This document shows positions 1 to 8,171 of a DNA stretch of 64,000 nucleotides, piece by piece. The notes under the pieces are model-generated. The model was not told the DNA's origin, did not search any database, and was given only the letters and a program-made list of their open reading frames with translations. A program made the translations under genes and the position numbers. The stretch covers positions 87,277 to 151,276 of the forward strand of contig CAVPZG010000002.1 of assembly GCA_963710205.1 (NCBI GenBank), written 5' to 3'. Origin of the DNA: Pacificimonas sp963710205 (GTDB taxonomy: Bacteria > Pseudomonadota > Alphaproteobacteria > Sphingomonadales > Sphingomonadaceae). Position 1 is the stretch's first letter, and every line of letters starts with the position of its first letter.

Positions 1-2
1 TC

Positions 3-221
3 GGGTTCCTGCTATGGGGCGCGCGGCGCGGCCTCAGGACATGGCGCATCGGTTCGCTCGTCCTCATTCTTCTTGCCGTGCTCAAGGTGTTTCTCCTCGA
101 TGCATCCGGCCTCGACGGCCTCCTCCGCATCGCCTCCTTCGCACTCCTCGGTTTCAGTCTGATCGGAATCGGCTGGTTTTACAGCCGGCAGCTTCAGTCC
201 GCGTCCGCAGGGAAAATTTAA
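3..221 (+). CDS. DUF2339-type membrane protein, C-terminal end only
   Basis: The 5' part lies outside the window; 72 codons remain before TAA. The visible part is very hydrophobic and holds two likely membrane helices, one around LVLILLAVLKVFLL and one around IASFALLGFSLIGIGW, and it closes with FYSRQL. This helix-turn-helix ending, with LRIASF before the last segment, is typical of the large multi-pass DUF2339 proteins, whose function is unknown. The following gene starts 27 nt downstream on the same strand, so the two may be co-transcribed. The family assignment rests on the tail alone. Confidence 0.6.
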   Translation, partial: GFLLWGARRGLRTWRIGSLVLILLAVLKVFLLDASGLDGLLRIASFALLGFSLIGIGWFYSRQLQSASAGKI

Positions 222-248
222 GCGCTACAACGATAAAGGGTCCGAATC

Positions 249-3200
249 ATGGCCACCTCAAATCTATCGCTTCTGAAGACGCGCCGTTTCGGTCCGATCT
301 TCACCGTCCAGTTTCTGGGCGCGTTCAACGACAACCTTCTGAAATTCGCGCTGCTGTTCCTGGCGAATTTCGGCATCCTGGCGGCCAATCCCGAGCAGGC
401 GGAGCTGCTGGCGACGGTTGCCACCGGCATCTTCATGCTGCCCTATTTCCTGTTCTCCGCCATATCCGGTCAGATCGCCGACACCATGGACAAGGCGAAG
501 CTGGTGCGCGGCGTGAAGGCGGCGGAAATCGGCATCATGGTGCTGGCGCTGGGCGGCTTCTGGCTGTCCTCCATTCCGATCCTGCTGTTCTGCCTGTTCC
601 TGATGGGGATGCAGTCGACGCTGTTCGGCCCGGTCAAATACGCGATTCTGCCGCAGCACCTGCGCGATGACGAGATCATGGGCGGCACCGGCCTCGTCGA
701 GGCGGGCACGTTCCTGGCCATCCTCGCAGGCCAGCTGCTTGCCGGCATCATCCCCGCCTGGACGGCGGGCGTGGTCGCCGTCGCGGCCTCTGTCGCCGGG
801 CTGGTCGCGGCATGGCGCGTTCCGGCTGCGCCGCCGCTCGGCGCGGCGACCAGGATCGACTATAATATCTGGCGCGGGACGAAACAGGTGCTGGCCGCGG
901 CGAAACACGGGCGCGGGGTGTGGCTGTCCATCCTCGGCATCAGCTGGTTCTTTGCCATCGGTGCCGTGCTCCTGTCGCTGTTCGCGCCGCTGGTGTCCAA
1001 CACGCTTGGCGCCTCGCAGGGCGTGGCGACGCTGTTCCTGCTCGTCTTCTCCATCGGCATCGCGGCCGGTTCGCTGGTGGTCAACCGCCTGCTGAAGGGC
1101 GACGTGTCCGCGCGCTTCGTGCCGATATCGGCGCTAATTCTGGCGCTGTTCATCATCGACATCTGGATTTCCACGTCGGGCTTCGCCGTGCGCGAAGCGG
1201 GCGCGAACATCGGCGCGTTCCTGGCGACGCCGGGCAGCCTGCACATCCTGTTCGCGCTCGCGGGAACGAGTTTCTTTGGCGGCATGTTCATCGTGCCCCT
1301 CTACGCCATCCTGCAGACCGAAAGCCCGCCAGAGGAGCGCGCCCGCGTCATCGCCGCGAACAATATTGTCAATTCGGGCGTCATCGTCCTCGTCATTCTC
1401 GTCATGACGCTGCTTCTGGCTGTCGGCATGCCGCTTCCGGGACTGATCGGTACGCTTGGCTTCGCGACGCTCGCTGTCGCCGCGATTTCCTGCTGGCTGC
1501 TGCCGGAGACCGTGCTGAAATCGCTTGTCAGGACGGTGCTGACGACCCTTTACCGCGTGCGCGTCGATGGCGTGGAGAACATGCCGCAGCCGGGTGAAAA
1601 GGCGGTCATCGTCGTCAACCACGTGTCCTGGCTGGACGGTCTGCTGCTGGCGGCGTTCCTGCCGGGCAAGCCCACCTTTGCCATCAACAGCCATGTCGCC
1701 ACGCGGTGGTGGGTAAGGCCCGCGCTGAAGCTGTTCCGCGCCTTTCCCGTCGATCCGACCAATCCGATGGCGGCGAAGGCAATGGTGAAGGCAGTGAAGG
1801 AGGGCCGCACGCTTGTCATCTTTCCCGAGGGGCGGATCACGGTCACAGGCGCGCTGATGAAGGTCTTCGACGGGCCCGGCATGGTGGCTGACAAGGCCGA
1901 CGCGCCGATCATTCCCGTGCGTATCGACGGCGCGCAGTTCTCGCGCTTCTCCCGCCTGAAGGGAAAGTTGCGCCAGCACTGGTTTCCGAAAATCACGCTC
2001 ACGATCCTCGAACCGCGCAAATTCGCCATCGAGGGCAAGCACAGCGCGCGCGAACGCCGCGCCATCGCCGGACGGCGGCTGTACGACGAGATGTCGGGCA
2101 TGATCTTCGCGACCGCCGACCTTGACCGGACGCTGTTTACGGCGCTTCTCGACGCAAAGCGCACGCACGGCGGCAGGGTGCCGGTCGTGGAGGATGTGAA
2201 ACGCGATCCGCTGACCTATGCGAAACTGGTGATCGGCAGCCTGGCGCTGGGCCGCGAGCTGGCAAAACCGACGCGCCAAGGTGAGAATGTCGGGCTGCTG
2301 CTTCCGAATGTGAACGGCGTCGCGGCGGCCTTCTTCGCACTGCAGGCCGAAGGGCGCGTCCCGGCCATGCTGAACTATACGGCGGGCCTTGGCGCCATGA
2401 AGGCGGCCTGCACGGCGGCGGAGGTCGGGACCATTGTGACGGCGCGTGCCTTTATCGAGCAGGGCAAGTTGCAGGACATCGTGTCCGGGCTTGAGGCGAA
2501 CGGCCGGACATTCCTTTATCTTGAGGATATCGCCGGACGAATCGGCGCAAGGGAGAAGCTGTTCGCAGCCATAAGAAGCCTGTTCGCGCACCGCGGCCAT
2601 GCGCGCCGCAATATCGCGCCCGACGCACCCGCCGTAATTCTGTTCACCAGCGGGTCGGAGGGTGTGCCGAAGGGCGTCGTCCTGACGCACCGCAATCTTC
2701 TCGCCAACTGTCACCAGCTGGCCGCGCGGATCGACTTCAATTCGGAAGATATCGTTCTCAACGCGCTGCCGGTGTTCCACAGTTTCGGGCTGACCGGCGG
2801 GACGCTGTTGCCGATCCTGAACGGCATCAAGACCGTGCTTTATCCCAGTCCGCTGCACTACCGCATCGTCCCGGCGCTCGCCTATGACGCCAATGCGACC
2901 ATCCTGTTCGGCACCGACACGTTCCTGTCGGGCTATGCCCGCATGGCGCACAGCTATGACTTCTATTCGCTGCGCTACATCTTCGCCGGAGCCGAGCGCG
3001 TGCGGGATGAAACGCGCAAGGCCTATGCCGAGAAATTCGGCCTTCGCATCCTTGAGGGCTATGGCGCGACGGAGGCAGGCCCGGTCATCGCCGTCAACAC
3101 GCCGATGCATTTTCAGGCGGGAACGGTCGGACGTCCGTTGCCGGGGATCAAGACCCAGCTCGATCCCGTACCCGGCATCGAGGAGGGTGGCCGCCTGTTC

Positions 3201-3644
3201 ATTCGCGGCCCGAACGTGATGGCGGGCTATCTGAAGGTGGAGAGGCCCGGGGTCCTGCAACCGCCGGAGGGCGGTTGGCACGATACCGGCGACATCGTCA
3301 CCATCGACGAACCCGGCTTCATCACCATCCGGGGCCGCGCCAAACGCTTTGCGAAGATCGGCGGCGAGATGGTCAGCCTGCCCGCGGTGGAAGGCTATGC
3401 CGCGAAATTATGGCCCGACGCCGACCATGCCGTCGTGACGCGGCCCGATGCGCGGAAAGGCGAACAGCTCGTCATGTTTACCACCGCGAAGGACGCGGAG
3501 CCAAAGGCGCTGCTGGCCTGGGGCAAGGAGAATGGCGTGACCGAATTGATGCTGCCGCGCGATATCCGCGTCGTGGACGACCTGCCGGTGCTGGGGACGG
3601 GAAAGCTGGATTATGTGACGATGGGCGAGATGGCGGCGGAATGA
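249..3644 (+). CDS. MFS transporter / PlsC acyltransferase / acyl-ACP ligase fusion (Aas-LplT-like)
   Basis: This 1131-residue protein joins three modules. Residues about 1-420 are a 12-helix MFS transporter resembling LplT, the lysophospholipid flippase. Residues about 435-640 are a PlsC-type acyltransferase with NHVSWLD (457-463, the HX4D catalytic pair) and FPEGR (525-529). Residues about 650-1131 are an AMP-forming acyl-ACP/CoA ligase with the P-loop-like TSGSEGVPKG (800-809) and a later GYGATEAGP motif. In E. coli the separate Aas and LplT proteins import lysophosphatidylethanolamine and re-acylate it at the inner membrane; by inference one polypeptide does both here. No residue loss is visible in the catalytic motifs. 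The ATG at 249 begins directly at the conserved MFS N-terminus. Confidence 0.88.
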   Translation: MATSNLSLLKTRRFGPIFTVQFLGAFNDNLLKFALLFLANFGILAANPEQAELLATVATGIFMLPYFLFSAISGQIADTMDKAKLVRGVKAAEIGIMVLALGGFWLSSIPILLFCLFLMGMQSTLFGPVKYAILPQHLRDDEIMGGTGLVEAGTFLAILAGQLLAGIIPAWTAGVVAVAASVAGLVAAWRVPAAPPLGAATRIDYNIWRGTKQVLAAAKHGRGVWLSILGISWFFAIGAVLLSLFAPLVSNTLGASQGVATLFLLVFSIGIAAGSLVVNRLLKGDVSARFVPISALILALFIIDIWISTSGFAVREAGANIGAFLATPGSLHILFALAGTSFFGGMFIVPLYAILQTESPPEERARVIAANNIVNSGVIVLVILVMTLLLAVGMPLPGLIGTLGFATLAVAAISCWLLPETVLKSLVRTVLTTLYRVRVDGVENMPQPGEKAVIVVNHVSWLDGLLLAAFLPGKPTFAINSHVATRWWVRPALKLFRAFPVDPTNPMAAKAMVKAVKEGRTLVIFPEGRITVTGALMKVFDGPGMVADKADAPIIPVRIDGAQFSRFSRLKGKLRQHWFPKITLTILEPRKFAIEGKHSARERRAIAGRRLYDEMSGMIFATADLDRTLFTALLDAKRTHGGRVPVVEDVKRDPLTYAKLVIGSLALGRELAKPTRQGENVGLLLPNVNGVAAAFFALQAEGRVPAMLNYTAGLGAMKAACTAAEVGTIVTARAFIEQGKLQDIVSGLEANGRTFLYLEDIAGRIGAREKLFAAIRSLFAHRGHARRNIAPDAPAVILFTSGSEGVPKGVVLTHRNLLANCHQLAARIDFNSEDIVLNALPVFHSFGLTGGTLLPILNGIKTVLYPSPLHYRIVPALAYDANATILFGTDTFLSGYARMAHSYDFYSLRYIFAGAERVRDETRKAYAEKFGLRILEGYGATEAGPVIAVNTPMHFQAGTVGRPLPGIKTQLDPVPGIEEGGRLFIRGPNVMAGYLKVERPGVLQPPEGGWHDTGDIVTIDEPGFITIRGRAKRFAKIGGEMVSLPAVEGYAAKLWPDADHAVVTRPDARKGEQLVMFTTAKDAEPKALLAWGKENGVTELMLPRDIRVVDDLPVLGTGKLDYVTMGEMAAE

Positions 3645-3725
3645 ACGCCCGTCTCTCTGTCACCGCGCCCAAGCGCGGAGTGCTTTTCCCCGGTGCGCAG
3701 GCAGGTCCACGCGCAGGCGATGGAT

Positions 3726-3741
3726 TCCGGCCTTCGCCGGA
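3726..3741. repeat. REP-like hairpin upstream of the spermidine-synthase-like gene
   Basis: TCCGGC, the loop CTTC, and GCCGGA form a perfect 6-bp stem inside the phrase GATTCCGGCCTTCGCCGGA. Sphingomonad genomes often carry dispersed intergenic palindromes of this shape. A related but expanded copy lies at 4538-4560, on the other side of the same gene. Confidence 0.5.
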
Positions 3742-3766
3742 CTGACGATGTAGGGTAAGAGAGGGG

Positions 3767-4450
3767 ATGCTGAAGCGCGAACTCCTTGACACCGCCGACC
3801 TGCCGGGCGGTGAATCCCTCCGCCTGATCCGGCGCGGCGACGAATATTCCATCATGCTCGGCGCGAACGAGTTGATGAACAGCCGTCTGTCGGGATCGGA
3901 GGAAGCGCTGGCAACCCTTGGCATCGATGCCATGCCGGAAACTGCCGCGCCGCACGTCCTTATCGGCGGTCTTGGCATGGGCTTCACGCTGAAGGCGGCG
4001 CTGGCGGCGCTGGGCCCAAAAGCGCGGGTGACCGTCGCCGAGCTGGTGCCCGCCGTCTATAAATGGGCGCAGGGTCCGCTCGCGCACCTGTTCGAGGGCA
4101 GTCTGACGGACAGGCGCGTGCGGATCGAACTCGACGATGTGCGGCATCTCATCGAACCCGAAAAGGGCGCGTATGACGCCATCCTGCTGGACGTCGACAA
4201 TGGCCCGGACGGGATCTCGCAGGCGGAAAATGACTGGCTATATAGCGGACGCGGGCTGCACAGCGCGAAATCCGCGCTGAAACCTGGCGGCGTCCTTGCC
4301 ATATGGTCGGCGCAGTCGGACCCCGCATTTACGCGCCGGATGATCAAATGCGGGTTCGACACGAAGGAGTTGCCCGCGCGCGCGCATGTCGATGGGAAGC
4401 GGGGCGGACGGGGGGCGCGGCACGTGATCTGGCTAGGCGTTCGGCGATAG
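3767..4450 (+). CDS. Spermidine/spermine synthase-like protein
   Basis: A 227-residue protein with a Rossmann-like methyltransferase fold. The glycine loop IGGLGMGF (about 66-73) is followed by the acidic strand end VAELVPAV (about 90-97) and by DAILLDVDNGPD (about 135-146), the pattern of spermidine-synthase-like enzymes. Classical spermidine synthases transfer an aminopropyl group from decarboxylated S-adenosylmethionine to putrescine. This protein is shorter than those, and the substrate-binding signature is only partly recognisable, so the real substrate is open. It stands alone, flanked by hairpins on both sides, and converges with the ATPase gene at 4578. Confidence 0.7.
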   Translation: MLKRELLDTADLPGGESLRLIRRGDEYSIMLGANELMNSRLSGSEEALATLGIDAMPETAAPHVLIGGLGMGFTLKAALAALGPKARVTVAELVPAVYKWAQGPLAHLFEGSLTDRRVRIELDDVRHLIEPEKGAYDAILLDVDNGPDGISQAENDWLYSGRGLHSAKSALKPGGVLAIWSAQSDPAFTRRMIKCGFDTKELPARAHVDGKRGGRGARHVIWLGVRR

Positions 4451-4476
4451 GACGGGCCTGTCGGAACATCCGGCCC

Positions 4477-4494
4477 CCCCGGCAAGGGCCGGGG
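4477..4494. terminator. GC hairpin between convergent genes
   Basis: CCCCGGC, the loop AAGG, and GCCGGGG make a perfect 7-bp stem 27 nt after the stop of the spermidine-synthase-like gene. The other strand carries the 3' end of the ATPase gene. There is no clear T-tract, so this could be a weak terminator or a transcript-stabilising stem. Confidence 0.4.
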
Positions 4495-4537
4495 ACCGAT
4501 GATCGCAAAAAGGGGGGAATCCGGGGCAGACCCGGGA

Positions 4538-4560
4538 TCCGGCTTCCGGTCGCCGCCGGA
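4538..4560. repeat. Second REP-like hairpin, larger loop
   Basis: The same TCCGGC and GCCGGA arms as at 3726-3741 recur here, separated by 11 nt instead of 4. It lies 17 nt beyond the stop codon of the ATPase gene, which is on the other strand. Confidence 0.4.
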
Positions 4561-4577
4561 ATAAAGGTGGTGCCAAG

Positions 4578-6233
4578 CTACAGCTTGAAATTTTTCGCCA
4601 GTGTCCGCGAAAATCCGCCGAGAACGCCGCGGCCAATGCGAGCGCCGGTCGTCCCGCCGAGCGCCCGGCCGATTTCCGCGCCGATCGTGCTGCCCGCCGT
4701 GCCGACCGTCTTTGCCGTGGTCGACTGCCGCCTGCGCCCGCTCGGTTTGGCACCGGCCATTTTTTCGCCGAAGTCGCGGGCCTGATCGGCAACCACCGCG
4801 CCGGCGACCGTCGCGGCGATCTTGCCGAACACGCCGCCCAGCCAGCCGCCGGACGACGTCGATGCCGCCCGCCCGGCCGGCCTGCGCGCCGCCTTTGCCT
4901 CGTCCTCGGCCTTTTCAAGCTCTTCCGCCGCGGCGGCGTCCACAGCGCGATCCGCCAGCAGTTCGTAGGCCGACTCCCGGTCTATCGTGTCGCGATATTT
5001 CGCCCCGAGATCGCTCGATGCGATGATGGCCGTCCGCTCTGCCTTCGTCAGCGGACCAAGACGGGACGATGGCGGGCGGACCATCGTCTGTTCGACAGGC
5101 GTCGGCGCGCCGTCGTCCGTGAGCATGGAGGTGAGGGCATATCCCGTCTTCAGTTCCGTCACCACCGCGCGCACATCGACGCTGGGATTGGGACGGAAGG
5201 TATCGGCGACCGCGCGAATGGCCTTCTGTTCTTTCGGCGTGAAGGCACGCAGGGCGTGCTGCACGCGGTGCGCGAGCTGGCCGGAGACTTCATCCGGCAC
5301 GTCGGCCGGGTTCTGCGTGATGAAGAAGACGCCGACGCCCTTTGACCGGATCAGCCGCACGACCTGTTCGATCTTGTCGACGAGCGCGGTGGGGGCCTCG
5401 TCGAAGAGGAGATGCGCCTCGTCGAAGAAGAACACCATCTTCGGTTTGTCGGGATCGCCCACTTCGGGAAGCATTTCGAAGAGTTCCGACAGCAGCCACA
5501 GCAGGAACGTCGCGTAGAGGCGCGGGCTCATCATCAGCTTGTCAGCGGCGAGGATGTTGACCATGCCGCGCCCGTCATCGGCGGTGCGGATGAAGTCCAT
5601 GATGTCGAGCGCGGGCTCCGCAAAGAAACTGTCGCCGCCTTCTTCCTCCAGTTGCAGCAGCTGGCGCTGGATGGCGCCGATCGAGGCCTTCGACACATTG
5701 CCATATTTGGTTTTGACGTCCGCCGCATTCTCGGCCAGCCAGGTCAGCATGGCGCGCAGGTCCTTCAGGTCGAGGAGCAGCATCTTCTCCTCGTCCGCGA
5801 TCCGGAAGGCGATGGTCAATATGCCCTCCTGCGTGTCGTTCAGGTTCATCAGCCGCGCGAGTAGCAGCGGCCCCATCTCGCTGATGGTGGCGCGCACGGG
5901 GTGTCCCTGTTCGCCGAACAGGTCCCAGAAAGTGACGGGCATGGGTTCATATTTATAATCGTCGAGGCCGATGGCCTTGGCCCGTTCAACCAGCTTGTCA
6001 TGATATTTGAAACTTTCCGTCCCCGGCATGGCGAGGCCGGAAAGGTCACCCTTCACGTCGGACAGGAAGGTTGGCACACCTGCCTTTGAAAACCCCTCCG
6101 CCAGGATCTGCAGCGTCACGGTCTTGCCCGTTCCGGTCGCGCCCGCGATCAGGCCGTGCCGGTTGGCGCGGCCCAGCAGCATTTCCTGCAGATGCTCATG
6201 GCCCTTGCCGACAATGATGGATGGCTGTGTCAC
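4578..6233 (-). CDS. HerA/YjgR-type ATPase, DUF853 family
   Basis: A 551-residue P-loop ATPase. Walker A is GATGTGKT (31-38), and Walker B is VFFFDEAHLLFDEA near residue 266, followed by FFITQNPADVPDE. These match the DUF853/YjgR branch of the HerA-FtsK superfamily, hexameric ATPases related to DNA-pumping motors. The role of YjgR proteins is not established. The C-terminal 100 residues are rich in Ala, Arg and Gly, with repeated glycine-zipper-like segments (GTAGSTIGAEIGRALGG and a similar one after it), which suggests an association or membrane-contact tail. It is divergent from surE across 69 nt. Confidence 0.88.
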   Translation of the reverse strand: MTQPSIIVGKGHEHLQEMLLGRANRHGLIAGATGTGKTVTLQILAEGFSKAGVPTFLSDVKGDLSGLAMPGTESFKYHDKLVERAKAIGLDDYKYEPMPVTFWDLFGEQGHPVRATISEMGPLLLARLMNLNDTQEGILTIAFRIADEEKMLLLDLKDLRAMLTWLAENAADVKTKYGNVSKASIGAIQRQLLQLEEEGGDSFFAEPALDIMDFIRTADDGRGMVNILAADKLMMSPRLYATFLLWLLSELFEMLPEVGDPDKPKMVFFFDEAHLLFDEAPTALVDKIEQVVRLIRSKGVGVFFITQNPADVPDEVSGQLAHRVQHALRAFTPKEQKAIRAVADTFRPNPSVDVRAVVTELKTGYALTSMLTDDGAPTPVEQTMVRPPSSRLGPLTKAERTAIIASSDLGAKYRDTIDRESAYELLADRAVDAAAAEELEKAEDEAKAARRPAGRAASTSSGGWLGGVFGKIAATVAGAVVADQARDFGEKMAGAKPSGRRRQSTTAKTVGTAGSTIGAEIGRALGGTTGARIGRGVLGGFSRTLAKNFKL

Positions 6234-6302
6234 CGAAACGTCTCCCCTTTTTCCTATGCGCGCCTATAGGTCATGCCCCGAGATACGAAAAGGCCGAGAC
6301 AG

Positions 6303-7070
6303 ATGCGCATCCTCCTGACCAATGACGATGGCTATAACGCCCCCGGCTTCGAAGTTCTGGAGGAGATTGCCGGCGCGCTGTCGGACGACGTCTGGATCTG
6401 CGCGCCGGCGGAGGAAATGTCGGGCGCGGGACACAGCCTGACGCTGACGACGCCCGTTCGCCTGCGGAAACACGGCGAGAAACGCTTCTCCGTCGTTGGT
6501 ACGCCGACGGACAGCGTGATGATGGGGCTTGGCCATGTGATGAAGAACCATGCGCCCGACCTGGTCCTGTCGGGCGTCAATCGGGGCGCGAATATCGCCG
6601 AGGATGTGACCTATTCGGGAACCGTGTCCGCGGCGATGGAGGGCACGCTGTACGGCATTCGCTCGATCGCGCTCAGCCAGGCGATGGGCAGCCTGCAGGA
6701 CCTCGATGCCTTCGCCACCGCGCGCGCCTGGGGCGCGAAGATTTTGCGGCCGCTGATCGAAATGGACTGGGAGCGGGGTACGCTATTGAACGTCAATTTC
6801 CCGCCTGTCGCGCCGGATGCGGTCAAGGGTGTCAGGGTCTGTGAACAGGGCTTCCGCGACCTTGGCCGCACGATGATCGAGCAGCGCACCGATACGCGCG
6901 GATTTGACTATTTCTGGTTCGGACTAGGGCGGGATGCGACGGAACCCGGCCATGAAACCGATCTGAAAGCCATGCGCGAGGGCCATGTGTCAGTGACGCC
7001 TCTGCATCTCGACATGACGCATTATCCCACCATGGAAGCCTTGCGCGCGGCCATGTCGGACATTGCATAA
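6303..7070 (+). CDS. surE: 5'/3'-nucleotidase SurE
   Basis: A 255-residue survival protein E. The N-terminus MRILLTNDDG carries the Asp-Asp metal ligands, and SGVNRGANIAEDVTYSGTV supplies the remaining metal and phosphate residues. SurE removes phosphate from nucleoside 5'- and 3'-monophosphates and short polyphosphates in the cytosol. The start at 6303 was chosen because the family begins with this motif; an upstream in-frame ATG at 6273 would add ten unrelated residues. It is followed 43 nt later by an nlpD-like gene, the usual surE partner, but pcm, often between them, is missing. Confidence 0.95.
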   Translation: MRILLTNDDGYNAPGFEVLEEIAGALSDDVWICAPAEEMSGAGHSLTLTTPVRLRKHGEKRFSVVGTPTDSVMMGLGHVMKNHAPDLVLSGVNRGANIAEDVTYSGTVSAAMEGTLYGIRSIALSQAMGSLQDLDAFATARAWGAKILRPLIEMDWERGTLLNVNFPPVAPDAVKGVRVCEQGFRDLGRTMIEQRTDTRGFDYFWFGLGRDATEPGHETDLKAMREGHVSVTPLHLDMTHYPTMEALRAAMSDIA

Positions 7071-7113
7071 ACGGCGCTTTCCGGCAGCGAGAGGCTGGTG
7101 CTATGACAGCGCC

Positions 7114-8127
7114 ATGTACCGTTTCCCGTGTCTTGCCCTTGTCTTCCTTGCCGCCTGTGTTCCGCCACAAAGTGAGCCGCCCTTTCAGACGCCGGCGGCA
7201 GCGCCCCGCACGCCCATGGTGGTGCCGGAACCACCGGCCACCCGCGAACGCTGGCAGCCGCGCGCCGTGCAGACGGATGCGCGCATGGTGGAGGCGCAAA
7301 GCTATGTGGTGGCATCAGGCGATTCCCTGTCGCGCATCGCCGAACGAACCGGGAGCAGTGTGCAGGCCATCGCCCGCGCCAATGGCATCGCACCGCCCTA
7401 TGTCATCCGCCCCGGCCAGCGCCTCGTCATTCCGGGCGGGCGCTATCACCGCGTCCATCGCGGCGAGACCGGCATCGCCATCGCGCTGGCCTACAGGGTG
7501 GACTGGGACAGCATCGTCCGCGCCAACGGTCTTGAGCCGCCGTTCCTGCTGCGGGTCGGGGAAAAGCTGCTGCTGCCTTCAGGCGCTCCGCCGCAGCGCG
7601 AGGTTGCCAGGGCCGCGGTCCCGTCGGCCGCCGAACAGGCCGCATTCGATATCGACATCGACGACATCATTTCGGGCGGTGAACCGGCGGTCGTGGAGGC
7701 CAGCGCCCCGGTCCCCACGCCGCGCGCCGCGCCAATCACGCCGTTCGACGGCCGCTTTCAATGGCCAGTCGATGGCAAGCTCGTCTCCAGCTTTGGCGCG
7801 AAGGCGGGGGGGCTTTACAATGACGGCCTCAACATCGCCGCCGCCAAGGGGACGCCCGTCCGCGCCGCCGCGTCCGGCACGGTCATTTATGCCGGCAATG
7901 GCGTCGAGGGCTGGGGCAATCTCGTCCTTCTGAAGCACAGCGATGACTGGGTCAGCGCCTATGCCCATGCCGATGCCTTTTATGTCGAACGCGGCGATCA
8001 GGTGAACCGGGGTGAGGTCATCGCCGAGGTCGGCCAGACGGGATCGGTCACCAGCCCGCAGCTGCATTTCGAGCTGCGGCAGGGGCGCAAGGCGGTCGAT
8101 CCCCGCGCGCACCTGCCCGCGGGGTAG
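7114..8127 (+). CDS. nlpD: NlpD-like LysM/LytM lipoprotein, probable amidase activator
   Basis: A 337-residue lipoprotein: the signal ends in the lipobox LAAC, with Cys15 as lipidation site. Two LysM peptidoglycan-binding repeats follow (about 67-113 and 115-160), then a linker and a C-terminal LytM (M23) domain (about 230-330). The M23 zinc ligands are lost: the usual HxGxD reads NDGLN, and the first His of HLH is Gln in SPQLHFEL. The same loss is known in NlpD and EnvC, which do not cut peptidoglycan but activate AmiA/B/C amidases during cell separation. The start at 7114 opens directly on the signal peptide. Confidence 0.88.
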   Translation: MYRFPCLALVFLAACVPPQSEPPFQTPAAAPRTPMVVPEPPATRERWQPRAVQTDARMVEAQSYVVASGDSLSRIAERTGSSVQAIARANGIAPPYVIRPGQRLVIPGGRYHRVHRGETGIAIALAYRVDWDSIVRANGLEPPFLLRVGEKLLLPSGAPPQREVARAAVPSAAEQAAFDIDIDDIISGGEPAVVEASAPVPTPRAAPITPFDGRFQWPVDGKLVSSFGAKAGGLYNDGLNIAAAKGTPVRAAASGTVIYAGNGVEGWGNLVLLKHSDDWVSAYAHADAFYVERGDQVNRGEVIAEVGQTGSVTSPQLHFELRQGRKAVDPRAHLPAG

Positions 8128-8151
8128 TGTTTTTCCCTTCCCCCTGAACGC

Positions 8152-8163
8152 GGGGGGGGGGGG
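8152..8163. repeat. Run of twelve G between convergent genes
   Basis: An uninterrupted G12 tract lies in the 44-nt gap between the nlpD-like gene and ald. It is preceded by a C-rich stretch (TTCCCCC), so a GC stem is possible. Homopolymers of this length are slippage-prone and can also be assembly errors. Confidence 0.9.
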
Positions 8164-8171
8164 AATCGGGA

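Noticed and set aside
1134..3281. Long open frame antisense to the aas-like gene
   Set aside because: Arg/His/Gln-rich translation with no motif; produced by GC-rich codon bias on the coding strand.
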